Shown: positions 49,392 to 58,589 of the stretch, in pieces
Layout: each line of letters begins with the position of its first letter
Position numbering within the stretch: the stretch's first letter is position 1
Source: Acidovorax sp. SRB_14
GTDB lineage: Bacteria > Pseudomonadota > Gammaproteobacteria > Burkholderiales > Burkholderiaceae_C
DNA length: 64,000 nt
Direction: 5' to 3'
NCBI RefSeq assembly: GCF_012932145.1
Contig: NZ_MWOK01000001.1
Location: 327,166 to 391,165 of the forward strand
Made by a program: the position numbers and the translations under genes
The notes under the pieces: model-generated
Told to the model about the DNA's origin: nothing
What the model saw: the letters and a program-made list of their open reading frames with translations, nothing else
Database searches by the model: none

Positions 49392-50177
49392 ATGAAGAAA
49401 CAGCTTCTGTCCGGCCTCGTGGCCGCCGCCTTGCTGGGCACCGTGGCCATGCCCGTTTTTGCCCAGAACATCGCCATCGTGAACGGCAAGCCCGTTCCCA
49501 AGGAGCGCGCCGAAGTGCTCAAGCAGCAGGTCGAGCGTTCAGGCCGTCCGGTCACGCCAGAAATGGAAGGCCAAATCAAGGAAGAAGTCATCGCCCGCGA
49601 AATCTTCATGCAGGAAGCGCAAAAGCGCGGTCTCGAAGCGTCGCAGGACTACAAGGCGCAAATGGAACTGGCGCGCCAGACCATCCTGATCCGCGAGCTG
49701 TTTGCCGACTACCAGAAGAAGAACCCCGTTACCGACGCGGAAATCCAGGCCGAGTACGACAAGTTCGTCGCGGCCAACGGCGGCAAGGAATACAAGGCCA
49801 GCCACATCCTGGTCGACAGCGAAGACGAGGCCAAGGCCATCATCGCCTCGATCAAGAAAGGGGCGAAGTTCGAAGACCTCGCCAAGAAGAAGTCCAAGGA
49901 CCCAGGCTCTGGCGCCAAGGGTGGCGACCTCGACTGGGCCAACCCCAGCAGCTATGTCTCTGAGTTCACCGAGGCCCTCATCCAGCTCGACAAGGGCAAG
50001 ATGACGCAGACGCCCGTGAAGAGCCAGTTCGGCTGGCACGTGATCCGCCTGGACGACGTGCGCCAAGCGCAGCTGCCCAAGCTCGACGAAGTCAAGCCCC
50101 AGGTGGCCCAGCAGCTGCAGCAGCAAAAACTGGCCAAGTTCCAGGAAGATTTGCGCGCCAAGGCCAAGGTCGAATAA
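49392..50177 (+). CDS. Periplasmic peptidylprolyl isomerase (parvulin type)
   Basis: 261-aa exported foldase. Signal peptide LLSGLVAAALLGTVAMPVFA (cleavage near residue 24), a SurA-like N-terminal helical part, then one parvulin domain (YKASHILVDSEDEAKAII near 136 and GGDLDWANPSSYVSEFTEAL near 178). Helps outer-membrane or secreted proteins fold. A strong terminator follows. Confidence 0.92.
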   Translation: MKKQLLSGLVAAALLGTVAMPVFAQNIAIVNGKPVPKERAEVLKQQVERSGRPVTPEMEGQIKEEVIAREIFMQEAQKRGLEASQDYKAQMELARQTILIRELFADYQKKNPVTDAEIQAEYDKFVAANGGKEYKASHILVDSEDEAKAIIASIKKGAKFEDLAKKKSKDPGSGAKGGDLDWANPSSYVSEFTEALIQLDKGKMTQTPVKSQFGWHVIRLDDVRQAQLPKLDEVKPQVAQQLQQQKLAKFQEDLRAKAKVE

Positions 50178-50221
50178 GGCGTTCGTCGCGGGCCAGCTCG
50201 CGGCAACTGCCCACACTCTGC

Positions 50222-50244
50222 AAAGCGGCTTCGGCCGCTTTTTT
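50222..50244 (+). terminator. Intrinsic terminator after the isomerase gene
   Basis: AAGCGGC, tetraloop TTCG, GCCGCTT, then four more T residues (50241-50244). It closes the selO-msrB-yciB-bolA-ppi run, 45 bases after the last stop. Confidence 0.88.
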
Positions 50245-50253
50245 GTTGCACGC

Positions 50254-51039
50254 TCAGGCCGTGCGGCCCAGCACCCAGCCTGCGGCCATCAATGCGCCGA
50301 TCAGCACGGGCTGGTGCAGCATGTAATAGCTCAGGCTCCAGCGCCCCAGCACCGCAAGCGGGCGCAGGGCGGCAAACACATCGCCCTGCAGCCATGCCGG
50401 CCTGCGCTGCAGCAGCCATTGCCCCGCAGCCATCCCCCACCACACCACGCCCAGCCATGGAAAGACGGGCACATAGTCTTCGGTGTAGGGTTTGCGTGAC
50501 ACCAGCCCAAGCCAGTTGAGGCTGCGGGCATTCATGGGGCCGGCGACATCCGCCAGCGGACCCGCAAGTGCCCATTGGGCCAGCCAGGGCAGCGCCAGCG
50601 CCACGGTGCCGGCAAACCACAGCGCGCGCCCCCAGCCCGCCGTGCAGCGTGCCACCAGCAGCACCACCACCATGGCATGCAGCACGCCAAAATAAATGAA
50701 GCTCTGCGGAAACATGGCGAACGAGCCCGCACTGACCAGCAAGGCAGAGCCTGCGATCTGCGCCCAGCGCCGCCCAAAACGCGGCCATCCCTGCCCCTGG
50801 TGCACGGCAATGGCCTGCCCCAGTCCGGCGCAAAAGAGGAACATGCTGACGATGGCGGTGCGTTGCCAGGTCCACCAGGGGTCGGTGCGAAAGTCTTGCG
50901 GCCAATAGCCGAAGTGGCTGAGGTCAAAACAGGCATGGAAGACCGTCATCCACAGCATCGCCGCACCGCGCAGCGCATCCACCCGGTCAAAGCGGCGACG
51001 CGGCGCTGCGGGGCCGGGTTGGGTCTGAAAAGGTATCAC
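50254..51039 (-). CDS. DUF1624 / heparan-alpha-glucosaminide N-acetyltransferase-like membrane protein
   Basis: About 261-aa membrane protein with seven to eight helices. FDRVDALRGAAMLWMTVFHACFD is split here as RVDALRGAAMLWMTVFHA, the hallmark of the DUF1624/HGSNAT-like family (transmembrane acetyltransfer to sugars in the human enzyme). The bacterial role is unknown. The start is uncertain: GTG at 51039 is preferred, GTG at 51090 would add 17 residues. It converges on the isomerase gene across the terminator. Confidence 0.78.
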   Translation of the reverse strand: MIPFQTQPGPAAPRRRFDRVDALRGAAMLWMTVFHACFDLSHFGYWPQDFRTDPWWTWQRTAIVSMFLFCAGLGQAIAVHQGQGWPRFGRRWAQIAGSALLVSAGSFAMFPQSFIYFGVLHAMVVVLLVARCTAGWGRALWFAGTVALALPWLAQWALAGPLADVAGPMNARSLNWLGLVSRKPYTEDYVPVFPWLGVVWWGMAAGQWLLQRRPAWLQGDVFAALRPLAVLGRWSLSYYMLHQPVLIGALMAAGWVLGRTA

Positions 51040-51257
51040 GGATACAGAAAAGTGAAACAGGCACAGCCCATGATGCCAGGGCGCACACACCGACCTCTCC
51101 GACCTTGCGCGTCGACGCCCTCAAATCGATGGCATGCCAGCGGCGACGGCCTTGGTTTGCGCGCGACAAGTTGCGGCGCGTCGATCTGTGTCGCAGGGCA
51201 CGCGACCAGCGCACGCAGGACCTGCCTTGCGGCAGTGCGGCGTGCGCAGCGCCACCG

Positions 51258-51668
51258 CTAGGTGGGTTTACCCGCCGTCTCTATGGGTGAGCGCGGCGGA
51301 CTGCTGCCTCCATGGTCGCCGATGGGGGAGTCCGCATCATCTGCAGGCACTGTGTCGGCGCCACCCACCAACTTGCCAGCGGCGCCGCCTCCCAGCGCTC
51401 CGGCAACGGCTCCAATGGTGCCGCCGACCAACACGCCCACCGGCCCCCCCACCGCCGCGCCGACTGCGGCGCCCGCGGCCGAACCTGCAATGACGCCGCC
51501 TCCCATCATCGCGGACTGCGATTCCCGCTCGGCTTCCCCGGGCTCGAGCGCAACCTGAGCTGCGGGCGTCGGATCCTGCGACGGAACACCGTGGCCCGGA
51601 ACCGCCTGCTCGGCAAGGTCCGGGTCCACAGGCTTTACACCGCTCTGTTGTGTGGTGGATGCGTTCAT
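51258..51668 (-). CDS. Glycine-zipper hypothetical protein
   Basis: 136-aa protein of unknown function. The middle (about 54-100) is a long Gly/Ala/Val run with GxxxG spacing (GVIAGSAAGAAVGAAVGG), typical of glycine-zipper segments that insert in membranes or self-assemble. The ends are hydrophilic, acidic and Pro-rich. No signal peptide is obvious. AAGGAG lies seven bases before the ATG, so the start is well supported. Isolated gene with no co-directional partner nearby. Confidence 0.7.
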   Translation of the reverse strand: MNASTTQQSGVKPVDPDLAEQAVPGHGVPSQDPTPAAQVALEPGEAERESQSAMMGGGVIAGSAAGAAVGAAVGGPVGVLVGGTIGAVAGALGGGAAGKLVGGADTVPADDADSPIGDHGGSSPPRSPIETAGKPT

Positions 51669-51983
51669 GGGCTTCTCCTTCGGAAGTTGACGATGAGGCG
51701 AGCCGGGCCGGGCACTCGCTGCATCTCCGTTGTAGGCTGCACACTACACCGTTCGCCCCGTCCTGGGGGCCGTGATGCTGTCAGACAACGTCCAGTGATT
51801 TCGGCGCCACCCTCGTTCCGGCCGGCAAGACGCTGGACAGCGCCGAGGAGGACGAAGCACGCAGGAGACAGAGGACAGGTGCCCACACCATCCAATCCCA
51901 GGTGGCGGATGAGGCAAGGCACAAGAAGACAGTTCGCGCTGGCGCTACGCGATCGCCGTAAGACAGTGGCTGTTCTGTTAGAC
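51669..51983. other. Gene-free stretch between the glycine-zipper gene and the tRNA
   Basis: About 315 bases with no credible coding sequence. It should contain the promoter of the glycine-zipper gene; no clear sigma-70 pair was seen. Open frames crossing it lack ribosome sites and family resemblance. Confidence 0.4.
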
Positions 51984-52016
51984 AAAAGGCCCTAGGTCAT
52001 TACAACCTAAGGCCTT
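51984..52016 (-). terminator. Intrinsic terminator of tRNA-Pro
   Basis: On the minus strand AAGGCCTTAGGT, seven-base loop, ACCTAGGGCCTT followed by TT: a 12-bp stem with one G-U pair. It begins nine bases after the tRNA 3' end. Confidence 0.82.
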
Positions 52017-52024
52017 GATATCAA

Positions 52025-52101
52025 TGGTCGGAGCGGCGGGATTCGAACTCGCGACCCTCTGCTCCCAAAGCAGATGCGCTACCAGGCTGCGCTACGCTCC
52101 G
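52025..52101 (-). tRNA. tRNA-Pro (TGG anticodon)
   Basis: 77 nt including encoded CCA. Acceptor arms CGGAGCG and CGCTCCG pair; D-arm region TAGCGCAGCCTGGTAGCGCA, anticodon stem TCTGC/GCAGA enclosing TTTGGGA (anticodon TGG), and T-loop GTTCGAATC are all clear. Confidence 0.97.
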
Positions 52102-52110
52102 ACAGCTAAT

Positions 52111-52116
52111 ATTCTA
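52111..52116 (-). promoter_or_regulatory. Likely -10 element of the tRNA-Pro promoter
   Basis: TAGAAT on the minus strand, about nine bases before the mature tRNA 5' end. The matching -35 is poor (A-rich at the expected spacing), so only the -10 is proposed. Confidence 0.35.
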
Positions 52117-52203
52117 ACTTGGAAAACAGGCGGTTTTTTGAAGGAGCCCGTACGATTTCAATTTAAATGCTCCCGGGCACGCGTCTGGCCCGCGTGCAAG
52201 TGC

Positions 52204-52452
52204 TCAGCGGCTGCCCGGCCCAGGACCGCGGCCAGCCAGGTGGCGGAACGTGATGCGGCCCTTGGTCAGGTCGTAGGGCGACATTTCCAGCGACACCTTG
52301 TCGCCGGCCAGGATGCGGATGTGGTGCTTGCGCATCTTGCCGCCGGTGTAGGCAATCAGCTGGTGCCCGTTGTCCAGGGTCACGCGAAAGCGTGAGTCGG
52401 GCAGCACTTCCGTGACGCTGCCCTGCATTTCAATCAGTTCTTCTTTGGCCAT
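52204..52452 (-). CDS. infA: Translation initiation factor IF-1
   Basis: 82-aa S1-like OB-fold initiation factor. [40 protein letters not shown] and GRITFRHL are conserved. It has a ten-residue Gly/Pro/Arg tail beyond the usual 72-residue core, as in the longer IF-1 variants of Burkholderiales, which often carry two infA genes. The ATG at 52452 is preceded by AAGAGA; a TTG two codons upstream is unlikely. Monocistronic, just upstream of tRNA-Pro on the same strand. Confidence 0.93.
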   Translation of the reverse strand: MAKEELIEMQGSVTEVLPDSRFRVTLDNGHQLIAYTGGKMRKHHIRILAGDKVSLEMSPYDLTKGRITFRHLAGRGPGPGSR

Positions 52453-52691
52453 GTTCAATCTCTTAAAAACAAATCAATCCGTGTTCAGCGCCTGCGCATG
52501 GCGCGTCCGCCCCGGGCAGCGAAGCCCTGTGAAGGACTAGGCACACTGTGCATTGCGGGCTGTGGGAGTCGCTGCACCCAATTGGAGCAGGTCGGGAAGG
52601 ATGCCGGCTGAGACGGCTTCAATGGACAGGCGAGCGCTGTGCTTTAGCCTGTCAATTGTAGCGCGATGCGGCTGCCGTGCCTATGGGCTCT

Positions 52692-53879
52692 TCACTGTAC
52701 CTGCACAGCAGCGGCCAGGGCGCGCACCAGGTCGGTCTGCGTGATGATGCCCGCCAGGCGCTGCTGCTCATCGACGATGGGAATGTGGTGGTGCCCGCCG
52801 TGCGAAAACAGCGGCACCAGCTCCATCACATGCTGCAGGGCCTGGGCCACCTGCACGGGGGCCGACATGATCTCCCCCACCACCTTGGGTTGGTGTCCGC
52901 GTCCCATCACCAGCCTGCGCAGGCGCTGTCCCAGGCCTTCGCGCTCGTCGAGGTTGGCCAGGCGCATGAAATCGGCCACCGTGACGATGCCCAGCACCGC
53001 GTGCTGCGCGTCGACCACGGGCAAGGCCTTGATCTGCTCGCGCCGCATCAGGGTCCAGGCGTGGGCCAGCGGGGCGCCCGCCTCGACCGCGAAGGGCGGT
53101 CTGGACATGATGTCGCGGCAGCGCAGCTCGCCCAGCGTGCGCGCAAACGCAGCGCGCCCTGCCATGTGCAGCAGCCCCTCCAGGTCGGCCCGGCTGATGT
53201 CCAGCACCTCGTTGTAGTGCGCCAGAGCAGCGTCCAGGTCGGCCGAGATGAAGCCCCCGTGCTGGGGATCGGCCCTGGCCTCCGGCGTGCGCTGCGGGTG
53301 CGGGTAGCTGCGCCCCGTGAGGCTGTTGTAGACCACGCCCGCCGCCAGCAGCACGACCGAGCTGAAGAGCACCGGAAATGCCGCCAGCTGCGCGCCCAGA
53401 CCGTGGTTGAGCACGACGAACAGCGCCAGCGCCGCACCGGGCGGGTGCAGGCAGCGCAACGACAGCATGGCGGCGACCGCAAGCGCCACCGCGAGGGCCG
53501 CTGCCCAGGCCGGGTCGGGCACCAGGGCCGCGCAGGCCACGCCCACCAGCACCGACAGCGTATTACCCCCCAGCAGCGGCCACGGCTGCGACAGGGGACT
53601 CGACGGAATGGCAAACACCAGCACGGCGCTGGCGCCCAGGGAAGCGACCATCCACGGCTGCGCGCTCCCCGTGTGCGCCCACCACCGCCCCAGCAGGGCC
53701 ATGCACAGCACCCCCAGGGCCACGCCCAGCGTGATGCGGACCCGCTCGCGCCCATTGATGCGCATCGGGGCGGGCCAGAAGTTGCGCAGCCACTGCAGCA
53801 GCTGCGCCCTGGCAGAGTGCGCTGGCGCGGCAGCGCTGGCGGCAGGTAGTGGCCGCCGGTCGATATCTGAAGAAGGCAT
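52692..53879 (-). CDS. HPP-family membrane protein with tandem CBS domains
   Basis: 395-aa protein. Residues about 45-190 form the HPP membrane domain (four to five helices, signature LRCLHPPGAALALF, preceded by WMVASLGASAVLVFA), a family proposed in cyanobacteria and plants to transport nitrite. Residues about 240-395 are two CBS domains (MSRPPFAVEAGAPLAHAW, GIVTVADFMRLA, MSAPVQVAQALQHVM, GIITQTDLVRALA), which usually sense adenine nucleotides. The ATG at 53879 is taken. Regulated transport is a reasonable inference; the substrate here is unproven. Confidence 0.87.
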   Translation of the reverse strand: MPSSDIDRRPLPAASAAAPAHSARAQLLQWLRNFWPAPMRINGRERVRITLGVALGVLCMALLGRWWAHTGSAQPWMVASLGASAVLVFAIPSSPLSQPWPLLGGNTLSVLVGVACAALVPDPAWAAALAVALAVAAMLSLRCLHPPGAALALFVVLNHGLGAQLAAFPVLFSSVVLLAAGVVYNSLTGRSYPHPQRTPEARADPQHGGFISADLDAALAHYNEVLDISRADLEGLLHMAGRAAFARTLGELRCRDIMSRPPFAVEAGAPLAHAWTLMRREQIKALPVVDAQHAVLGIVTVADFMRLANLDEREGLGQRLRRLVMGRGHQPKVVGEIMSAPVQVAQALQHVMELVPLFSHGGHHHIPIVDEQQRLAGIITQTDLVRALAAAVQVQ

Positions 53880-54171
53880 GGACAAAGCGCGATGGAAGAA
53901 CACAGAGGCGGCGGCTGGAGCCCCCATGGCGCGGCGCGGGGGCTGCGGCGCGGTGGGACGATTTCCGAAGTGCCGCCGCGGGCAAACCGCGCATTGTGCC
54001 CGCCGCTCCCCCAACCTGCTGCTGCAGCGCAATGGCCCTGTCGGCGGCGGGGTGCCAGCCCCCCAGGCGCGAGCCCCGCAAAACCGTGGCCCGGCCAGCC
54101 CCAGTTCCCGGCCGAACAGCGCGCAGGGGCCGATAGAATGGCCCGCTCCCACCACTACCGGGCCCGCCCAC
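53880..54171. other. Divergent promoter region of the HPP gene and psd
   Basis: 292 bases, GC-rich, with no credible gene. It separates divergent genes and should hold both promoters; no strong consensus pair or hairpin is visible. Confidence 0.4.
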
Positions 54172-55035
54172 GTGTCTGATCGCCTTGCCGTTTTGCCGCA
54201 GTACCTTTTGCCCAAGCGCTTGCTGACCACGCTCGCGGGGCGCATCGCCTCGGCCCGCGCGGGCGGCTTGAGCACGGCACTGATCCGCCGTTTCGTCGCG
54301 CGCTACGGGGTCGACATGGCCGAGGCGGCCGAGCCGGACATGGCCGCCTACGACAGCTTCAACGCCTTCTTCACGCGCGCGCTGCGGCCCGGCGCCCGGC
54401 CGCTGGCGCAGGCCGACCTGGTCTGCCCGGTCGACGGCGCCATCAGCCAGTTCGGCGCCATCGACCAGGGCCAGGTCTTCCAGGCCAAGGGCCACAGCTA
54501 CTCGGCCACGGCCCTGGTCGGCGGCGATGCGGCGCTGGCGGCGCAGTTTGCCGACGGCCATTTCGCCACGCTCTACCTGAGCCCGCGCGACTACCACCGC
54601 ATCCACATGCCCTGCGCGGGCACCCTGCGCAGCATGGTGCATGTGCCCGGCGACCTGTTCTCGGTCAACCCGACCACCGCGCGCGGCGTGCCCGGGCTGT
54701 TCGCGCGCAACGAGCGTGTGGTCTGCACCTTTGATTCCGAGCACGGGCCGTTCGTGCTGGTGCTGGTGGGCGCCACCATCGTGGGCAGCATGGCCACCGT
54801 CTGGCACGGGCAGGTGAATCCGCCGCGCAGTGGCGTGCCGCGCCAGTGGGACTACACCGGCCAGGGGATTGCGCTGCAGCAGGGCGAGGAAATGGGGCGT
54901 TTCCTGCTGGGTTCCACCGTGGTGATGCTGTTCCCGGCCGGGCCGCTGCGCTTCAACCCCGCCTGGGCGCCGGGCCGCGCCATCCGCCTCGGCGAGGCCA
55001 TGGCCTCGCGCGGCGCGGCGCCGACCAGCGCCTGA
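54172..55035 (+). CDS. psd: Phosphatidylserine decarboxylase
   Basis: 287-aa proenzyme making phosphatidylethanolamine at the inner membrane. The autocleavage motif LGST (in RFLLGSTVVMLFP near residue 245) gives the pyruvoyl group; catalytic DG (VCPVDGAISQFG near 85) and His (YLSPRDYHRIHMPCAG near 140) are present. The GTG at 54172 is chosen because it gives the family start SDRLAVLPQYLLPKRLL; no good ribosome site precedes it. Open frame upstream is not protein-like. Confidence 0.92.
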   Translation: MSDRLAVLPQYLLPKRLLTTLAGRIASARAGGLSTALIRRFVARYGVDMAEAAEPDMAAYDSFNAFFTRALRPGARPLAQADLVCPVDGAISQFGAIDQGQVFQAKGHSYSATALVGGDAALAAQFADGHFATLYLSPRDYHRIHMPCAGTLRSMVHVPGDLFSVNPTTARGVPGLFARNERVVCTFDSEHGPFVLVLVGATIVGSMATVWHGQVNPPRSGVPRQWDYTGQGIALQQGEEMGRFLLGSTVVMLFPAGPLRFNPAWAPGRAIRLGEAMASRGAAPTSA

Positions 55036-55099
55036 GCCGCCAAGGCGCCGAAAGCCCCGGCCGGCGCGGGCCCGCTGGGCACGGGGATAATCCCGCCCC

Positions 55100-57103
55100 A
55101 TGTCCCTCCTGCCCCACCAGCTCGAACTGCTCTCCCCCGCCCGCGACGCCGACATCGGCATCGAGGCTGTCAACCACGGCGCTGACGCCGTCTACATCGG
55201 CGGCCCGGCCTTTGGCGCGCGCGCCACGGCCGGCAACGACCTCCGCGACCTGGAGCGCCTGATCCAGCATGCGCACCGCTTTGGCAGCCGCATCTTCATC
55301 ACGCTCAACACCATCCTGCGCGACGATGAGCTCGAGGGCGCGCGCCAGATGGCCTGGCAGGTCTACAACGCCGGCGCCGACGCGCTGATCATCCAGGACA
55401 TGGGCCTGCTCGAACTCGACCTGCCGCCCATCCAGCTGCACGCGAGCACGCAGACCGACATCCGCACGCCCGAGAAAGCGCGCTTCCTGCAGGACGCGGG
55501 CCTGTCGCAGATCGTGCTGGCGCGCGAGCTGACCCTGCAGCAGATCGCCGCCGTGCGCGCCGCCACCGACCCGGAGCGCTGCAGCATCGAGTTCTTCGTT
55601 CACGGCGCGCTGTGCGTGGCCTATTCGGGCCAGTGCTACATCACCCACGCGCACACCGGGCGCAGCGCCAACCGCGGCGACTGCAACCAGGCCTGCCGCC
55701 TGCCCTACCAGGTCACCGACGACCAGGGCCGCTTCATCGCGCACGACAAGCACGTGCTGTCGATGAAGGACAACAACCAGTCGGACAACCTGCGCGCCCT
55801 CATCGACGCGGGCGTGCGCAGCTTCAAGATCGAGGGCCGCTACAAAGACCTGGGCTATGTGAAGAACATCACGGCCCACTACCGCACGCTGCTCGACGCC
55901 ATCATCGAAGAGCGCGAATGCTCGGGCCAGCCGCTGGCGCGCGCATCGAGCGGCAGCACGCGCTTCTTCTTCACGCCCGACCCCGACCAGAACTTCAACC
56001 GCGAGTTCACCGACTACTTCGTCAACGGCCGCAAGGACGACATCGGCGCCTTCGACACGCCCAAGACGCCCGGCCGCGCCATCGGCTGGGTGACCAAAGT
56101 CGGCGAAGACTTTGTCGAACTCGAGACCAGCAGCCCCGAGACCGTGCTGCACAACGGCGACGGCCTGTGCTACTACGACCTGCAGAAAGAGCTGGTCGGC
56201 CTGGCCATCAACCGCGCCGAGCCGGCCTCCGGCCGCAGCGTGGGCCAGTGGCGCGTCTACCCCAAGGACCCGATCGCGGGCCTGAAGGACCTGCGCAAGG
56301 GCGTCGAAATCAACCGCAACCGCGACATGGACTGGGTCCGCATGCTCGACAAGAAATCGAGCGAGCGCCGCATCGGCCTGTGGGCGCAGCTGACGGAGAC
56401 CCCCACGGGCTTCACCCTCACGCTGACCGACGAGGACGGCGTCGTCGGCAGCGCCAGCGCGGACCTGCCGCACCAGCGCGCCACCGATGCCGCGCAGGCC
56501 GAGTCCGCGCTGCGCGAGCAGCTGGGCCGCTTTGGCAGCACGATTTTTTCGGTGCACGACATCGCGCTCACCCTGTCGCAGCCCTGGTTTGTGCCGGCGT
56601 CCATCCTGAACCCGCTGCGCCGCGACGCCGTGGCCGCGCTCGAGGCCGCCCGCGCCGCCGGCCTGCCGCGCCTGCCGCGCGCCCAGCCCGTGCAGCCGCC
56701 CGCCCCCTTCCCCGAAGATACGCTGAGCTACCTGGCCAACGTCTACAACACCAAGGCGCACGACTTCTACCGAAAGCACGGCGTGCAGGTGATAGCCGCG
56801 GCGTACGAAAGCAAGGAAGAGGAAGGCGAAGTCAGCCTGATGATCACCAAGCACTGCGTGCGCTACTCGCTCAGCCTGTGCCCCAAGCAGGCCAAGGGCG
56901 TGATCGGCGTCAAGGGCACCATCAAGGCCGAGCCGCTGCACCTCGTCAACGGCAAGGAAAAGCTCACGCTGCGCTTTGACTGCAAGCCCTGCGAGATGCA
57001 TGTGGTGGGCAAGATGAAGCGCTCGGTCCTGAACCAGCACCGGCAGGAGATGGCCGAGAAGCCGCTGCAGTTCTACCGCACGCGGCCGTCCTCTGCCGTG
57101 TGA
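55100..57103 (+). CDS. rlhA: U32-family RNA hydroxylation protein (RlhA-like)
   Basis: 667-aa peptidase-U32-type protein. The N-terminal barrel has LELLSPARDADIGIEAVNHG, then FFVHGALCVAYSGQCY, and GDCNQACRLPY holds the Fe-S Cys cluster (residues about 170-200). After the U32 domain comes a DUF3656-like middle (about 420-520) and a C-terminal domain with a Cys in CKPCEMHVVG. This long architecture fits RlhA (YdcP), which makes 5-hydroxycytidine in 23S rRNA, better than the shorter TrhP. Assignment is by architecture; activity is inferred. Confidence 0.82.
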   Translation: MSLLPHQLELLSPARDADIGIEAVNHGADAVYIGGPAFGARATAGNDLRDLERLIQHAHRFGSRIFITLNTILRDDELEGARQMAWQVYNAGADALIIQDMGLLELDLPPIQLHASTQTDIRTPEKARFLQDAGLSQIVLARELTLQQIAAVRAATDPERCSIEFFVHGALCVAYSGQCYITHAHTGRSANRGDCNQACRLPYQVTDDQGRFIAHDKHVLSMKDNNQSDNLRALIDAGVRSFKIEGRYKDLGYVKNITAHYRTLLDAIIEERECSGQPLARASSGSTRFFFTPDPDQNFNREFTDYFVNGRKDDIGAFDTPKTPGRAIGWVTKVGEDFVELETSSPETVLHNGDGLCYYDLQKELVGLAINRAEPASGRSVGQWRVYPKDPIAGLKDLRKGVEINRNRDMDWVRMLDKKSSERRIGLWAQLTETPTGFTLTLTDEDGVVGSASADLPHQRATDAAQAESALREQLGRFGSTIFSVHDIALTLSQPWFVPASILNPLRRDAVAALEAARAAGLPRLPRAQPVQPPAPFPEDTLSYLANVYNTKAHDFYRKHGVQVIAAAYESKEEEGEVSLMITKHCVRYSLSLCPKQAKGVIGVKGTIKAEPLHLVNGKEKLTLRFDCKPCEMHVVGKMKRSVLNQHRQEMAEKPLQFYRTRPSSAV

Positions 57104-57131
57104 CGCCGCTCTGCGGAATATGGGTCAAATC

Positions 57132-57173
57132 GGCCTCCAGCGCTTACAGGACAAGCGCCGTGAGCTACCAAAA
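57132..57173 (+). repeat. Dispersed bipartite palindromic repeat, intergenic copy
   Basis: GGCCTCCAGCGCTTACAGGA then CAAGCGCCGTGAGCTACC: GCGCTT/AAGCGC arms with flanking GGCCTCC and GAGCTA. Between rlhA and metY. Confidence 0.72.
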
Positions 57174-57305
57174 CCGCAGCATCTTGCGCTGCGCATAAGA
57201 ACATAGCCAAAGCTTGTTTGGCGCCAGCGCGGCAGCTGGCGACAATGGCCGCCATTGCCAGCCCGCGCTGGCATGTTGTGTTCCACACCCATCCCGAGGA
57301 GACCC

Positions 57306-58589
57306 ATGCGCATCGAAACCCTGGCCGTCCATGCCGGCTACACGCCCGACCCCACCACCAAGTCCGCCGCCGTGCCGCTGTACCAGACGGTCGCCTACGC
57401 ATTCGACAGCGCCCAGCACGGCGCCGACCTGTTCGACCTGAAGGTGCCGGGCAACATCTACACGCGCATCATGAACCCGACCACCGACGTGCTCGAGCAG
57501 CGCGTGGCGGCCCTGGAAGGCGGCGTGGCCGCGCTGGCGCTGGCCTCGGGCATGGCCGCCATCACGGCAGCGATCCAGACGATTGCCGAGACCGGCGACA
57601 ACATCGTCTCGGCCAGCACGCTGTACGGCGGCACCTACAACCTGTTTGCCCACACCTTCCCGCAGCAGGGCATCGAAGTGCGCTTTGCCGACCCCGGCCG
57701 GCCCGAGACTTTCGCCGCGCTGATCGACGCGCGCACCAAGGCCGTGTTCTGCGAATCGATCGGCAACCCGCTGGGCAACGTGACCGACATCGCCGCGCTG
57801 GCCCAGATCGCCCACGACCATGGCGTGCCGCTGATCGTCGACAACACCGTGCCCAGCCCCTACCTGTGCCGCCCGATCGAGCACGGCGCCGACATCGTAG
57901 TGCACGCGCTCACCAAATACATGAACGGCCATGGCAACAGCATCGGCGGCGTGATCGTCGACAGCGGCAAGTTCCCTTGGGGCCAGCACAAGGAACGCTT
58001 CAAGCGCCTCAACGAGCCCGACGTGAGCTACCACGGCGTGGTCTACACGGAAGCCCTGGGCGCTGCCGCCTACATCGGCCGCGCGCGCGTGGTGCCGCTG
58101 CGCAACATGGGCGCGGCGCTCTCGCCGTTCAACGCCTGGCTCACGCTGCAGGGCATCGAAACCCTGCCGCTGCGCATGGACCGCATCTGCGACAACACGC
58201 TGGCGCTGGCCCGGTTCCTGCAGAGCCATCCCAAGGTCGAATGGGTGCGCTACGCCGGCCTGCCCGACCACGCCGACCACGCGCTGGCGCAGCGCCAGAT
58301 GAGCGGCAAGGCCTCGGGCATTCTGTCGTTCGGCCTCAAAGCCAGCGACGCCGACCCGCGCGCCGCCGGCGCGCGCTTCCTCGACGCGCTCGGCCTGTTC
58401 ACGCGCCTTGTGAACATCGGTGACGCCAAGTCGCTGGCCACGCACCCGGCGTCGACCACGCACCGCCAGCTCAACCCCGAAGAACTGGCCAAGGCCGGCG
58501 TCAGCGAAAACATGGTGCGCCTGTCGGTCGGCATCGAGCACATCGACGACCTGCAGGCCGACCTGGCGCAGGCGCTCGAACGCGTCTGA
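57306..58589 (+). CDS. metY: O-acetylhomoserine sulfhydrylase (MetY-type)
   Basis: 427-aa PLP enzyme of the Cys/Met metabolism family, making homocysteine from O-acetylhomoserine and sulfide. Typical start ETLAVHAGYTPDPTTKSAAV, then YTRIMNPTTDVLEQRVAALE, ASGMAAITAA, and the PLP-binding Lys in VHALTKYMNGHGN near residue 206. The C-terminal THRQLNPEELAKAGV is present. The ATG at 57306 has GAGGAGA five bases upstream. Flanked by repeat copies on both sides; no sulfur-metabolism neighbour. Confidence 0.93.
   Translation: MRIETLAVHAGYTPDPTTKSAAVPLYQTVAYAFDSAQHGADLFDLKVPGNIYTRIMNPTTDVLEQRVAALEGGVAALALASGMAAITAAIQTIAETGDNIVSASTLYGGTYNLFAHTFPQQGIEVRFADPGRPETFAALIDARTKAVFCESIGNPLGNVTDIAALAQIAHDHGVPLIVDNTVPSPYLCRPIEHGADIVVHALTKYMNGHGNSIGGVIVDSGKFPWGQHKERFKRLNEPDVSYHGVVYTEALGAAAYIGRARVVPLRNMGAALSPFNAWLTLQGIETLPLRMDRICDNTLALARFLQSHPKVEWVRYAGLPDHADHALAQRQMSGKASGILSFGLKASDADPRAAGARFLDALGLFTRLVNIGDAKSLATHPASTTHRQLNPEELAKAGVSENMVRLSVGIEHIDDLQADLAQALERV

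Noticed and set aside
51312-51995. Plus-strand open frame of about 227 codons across the glycine-zipper gene and its upstream region
   Set aside because: Antisense to a better-supported gene, Arg/Cys-rich, no ribosome site.
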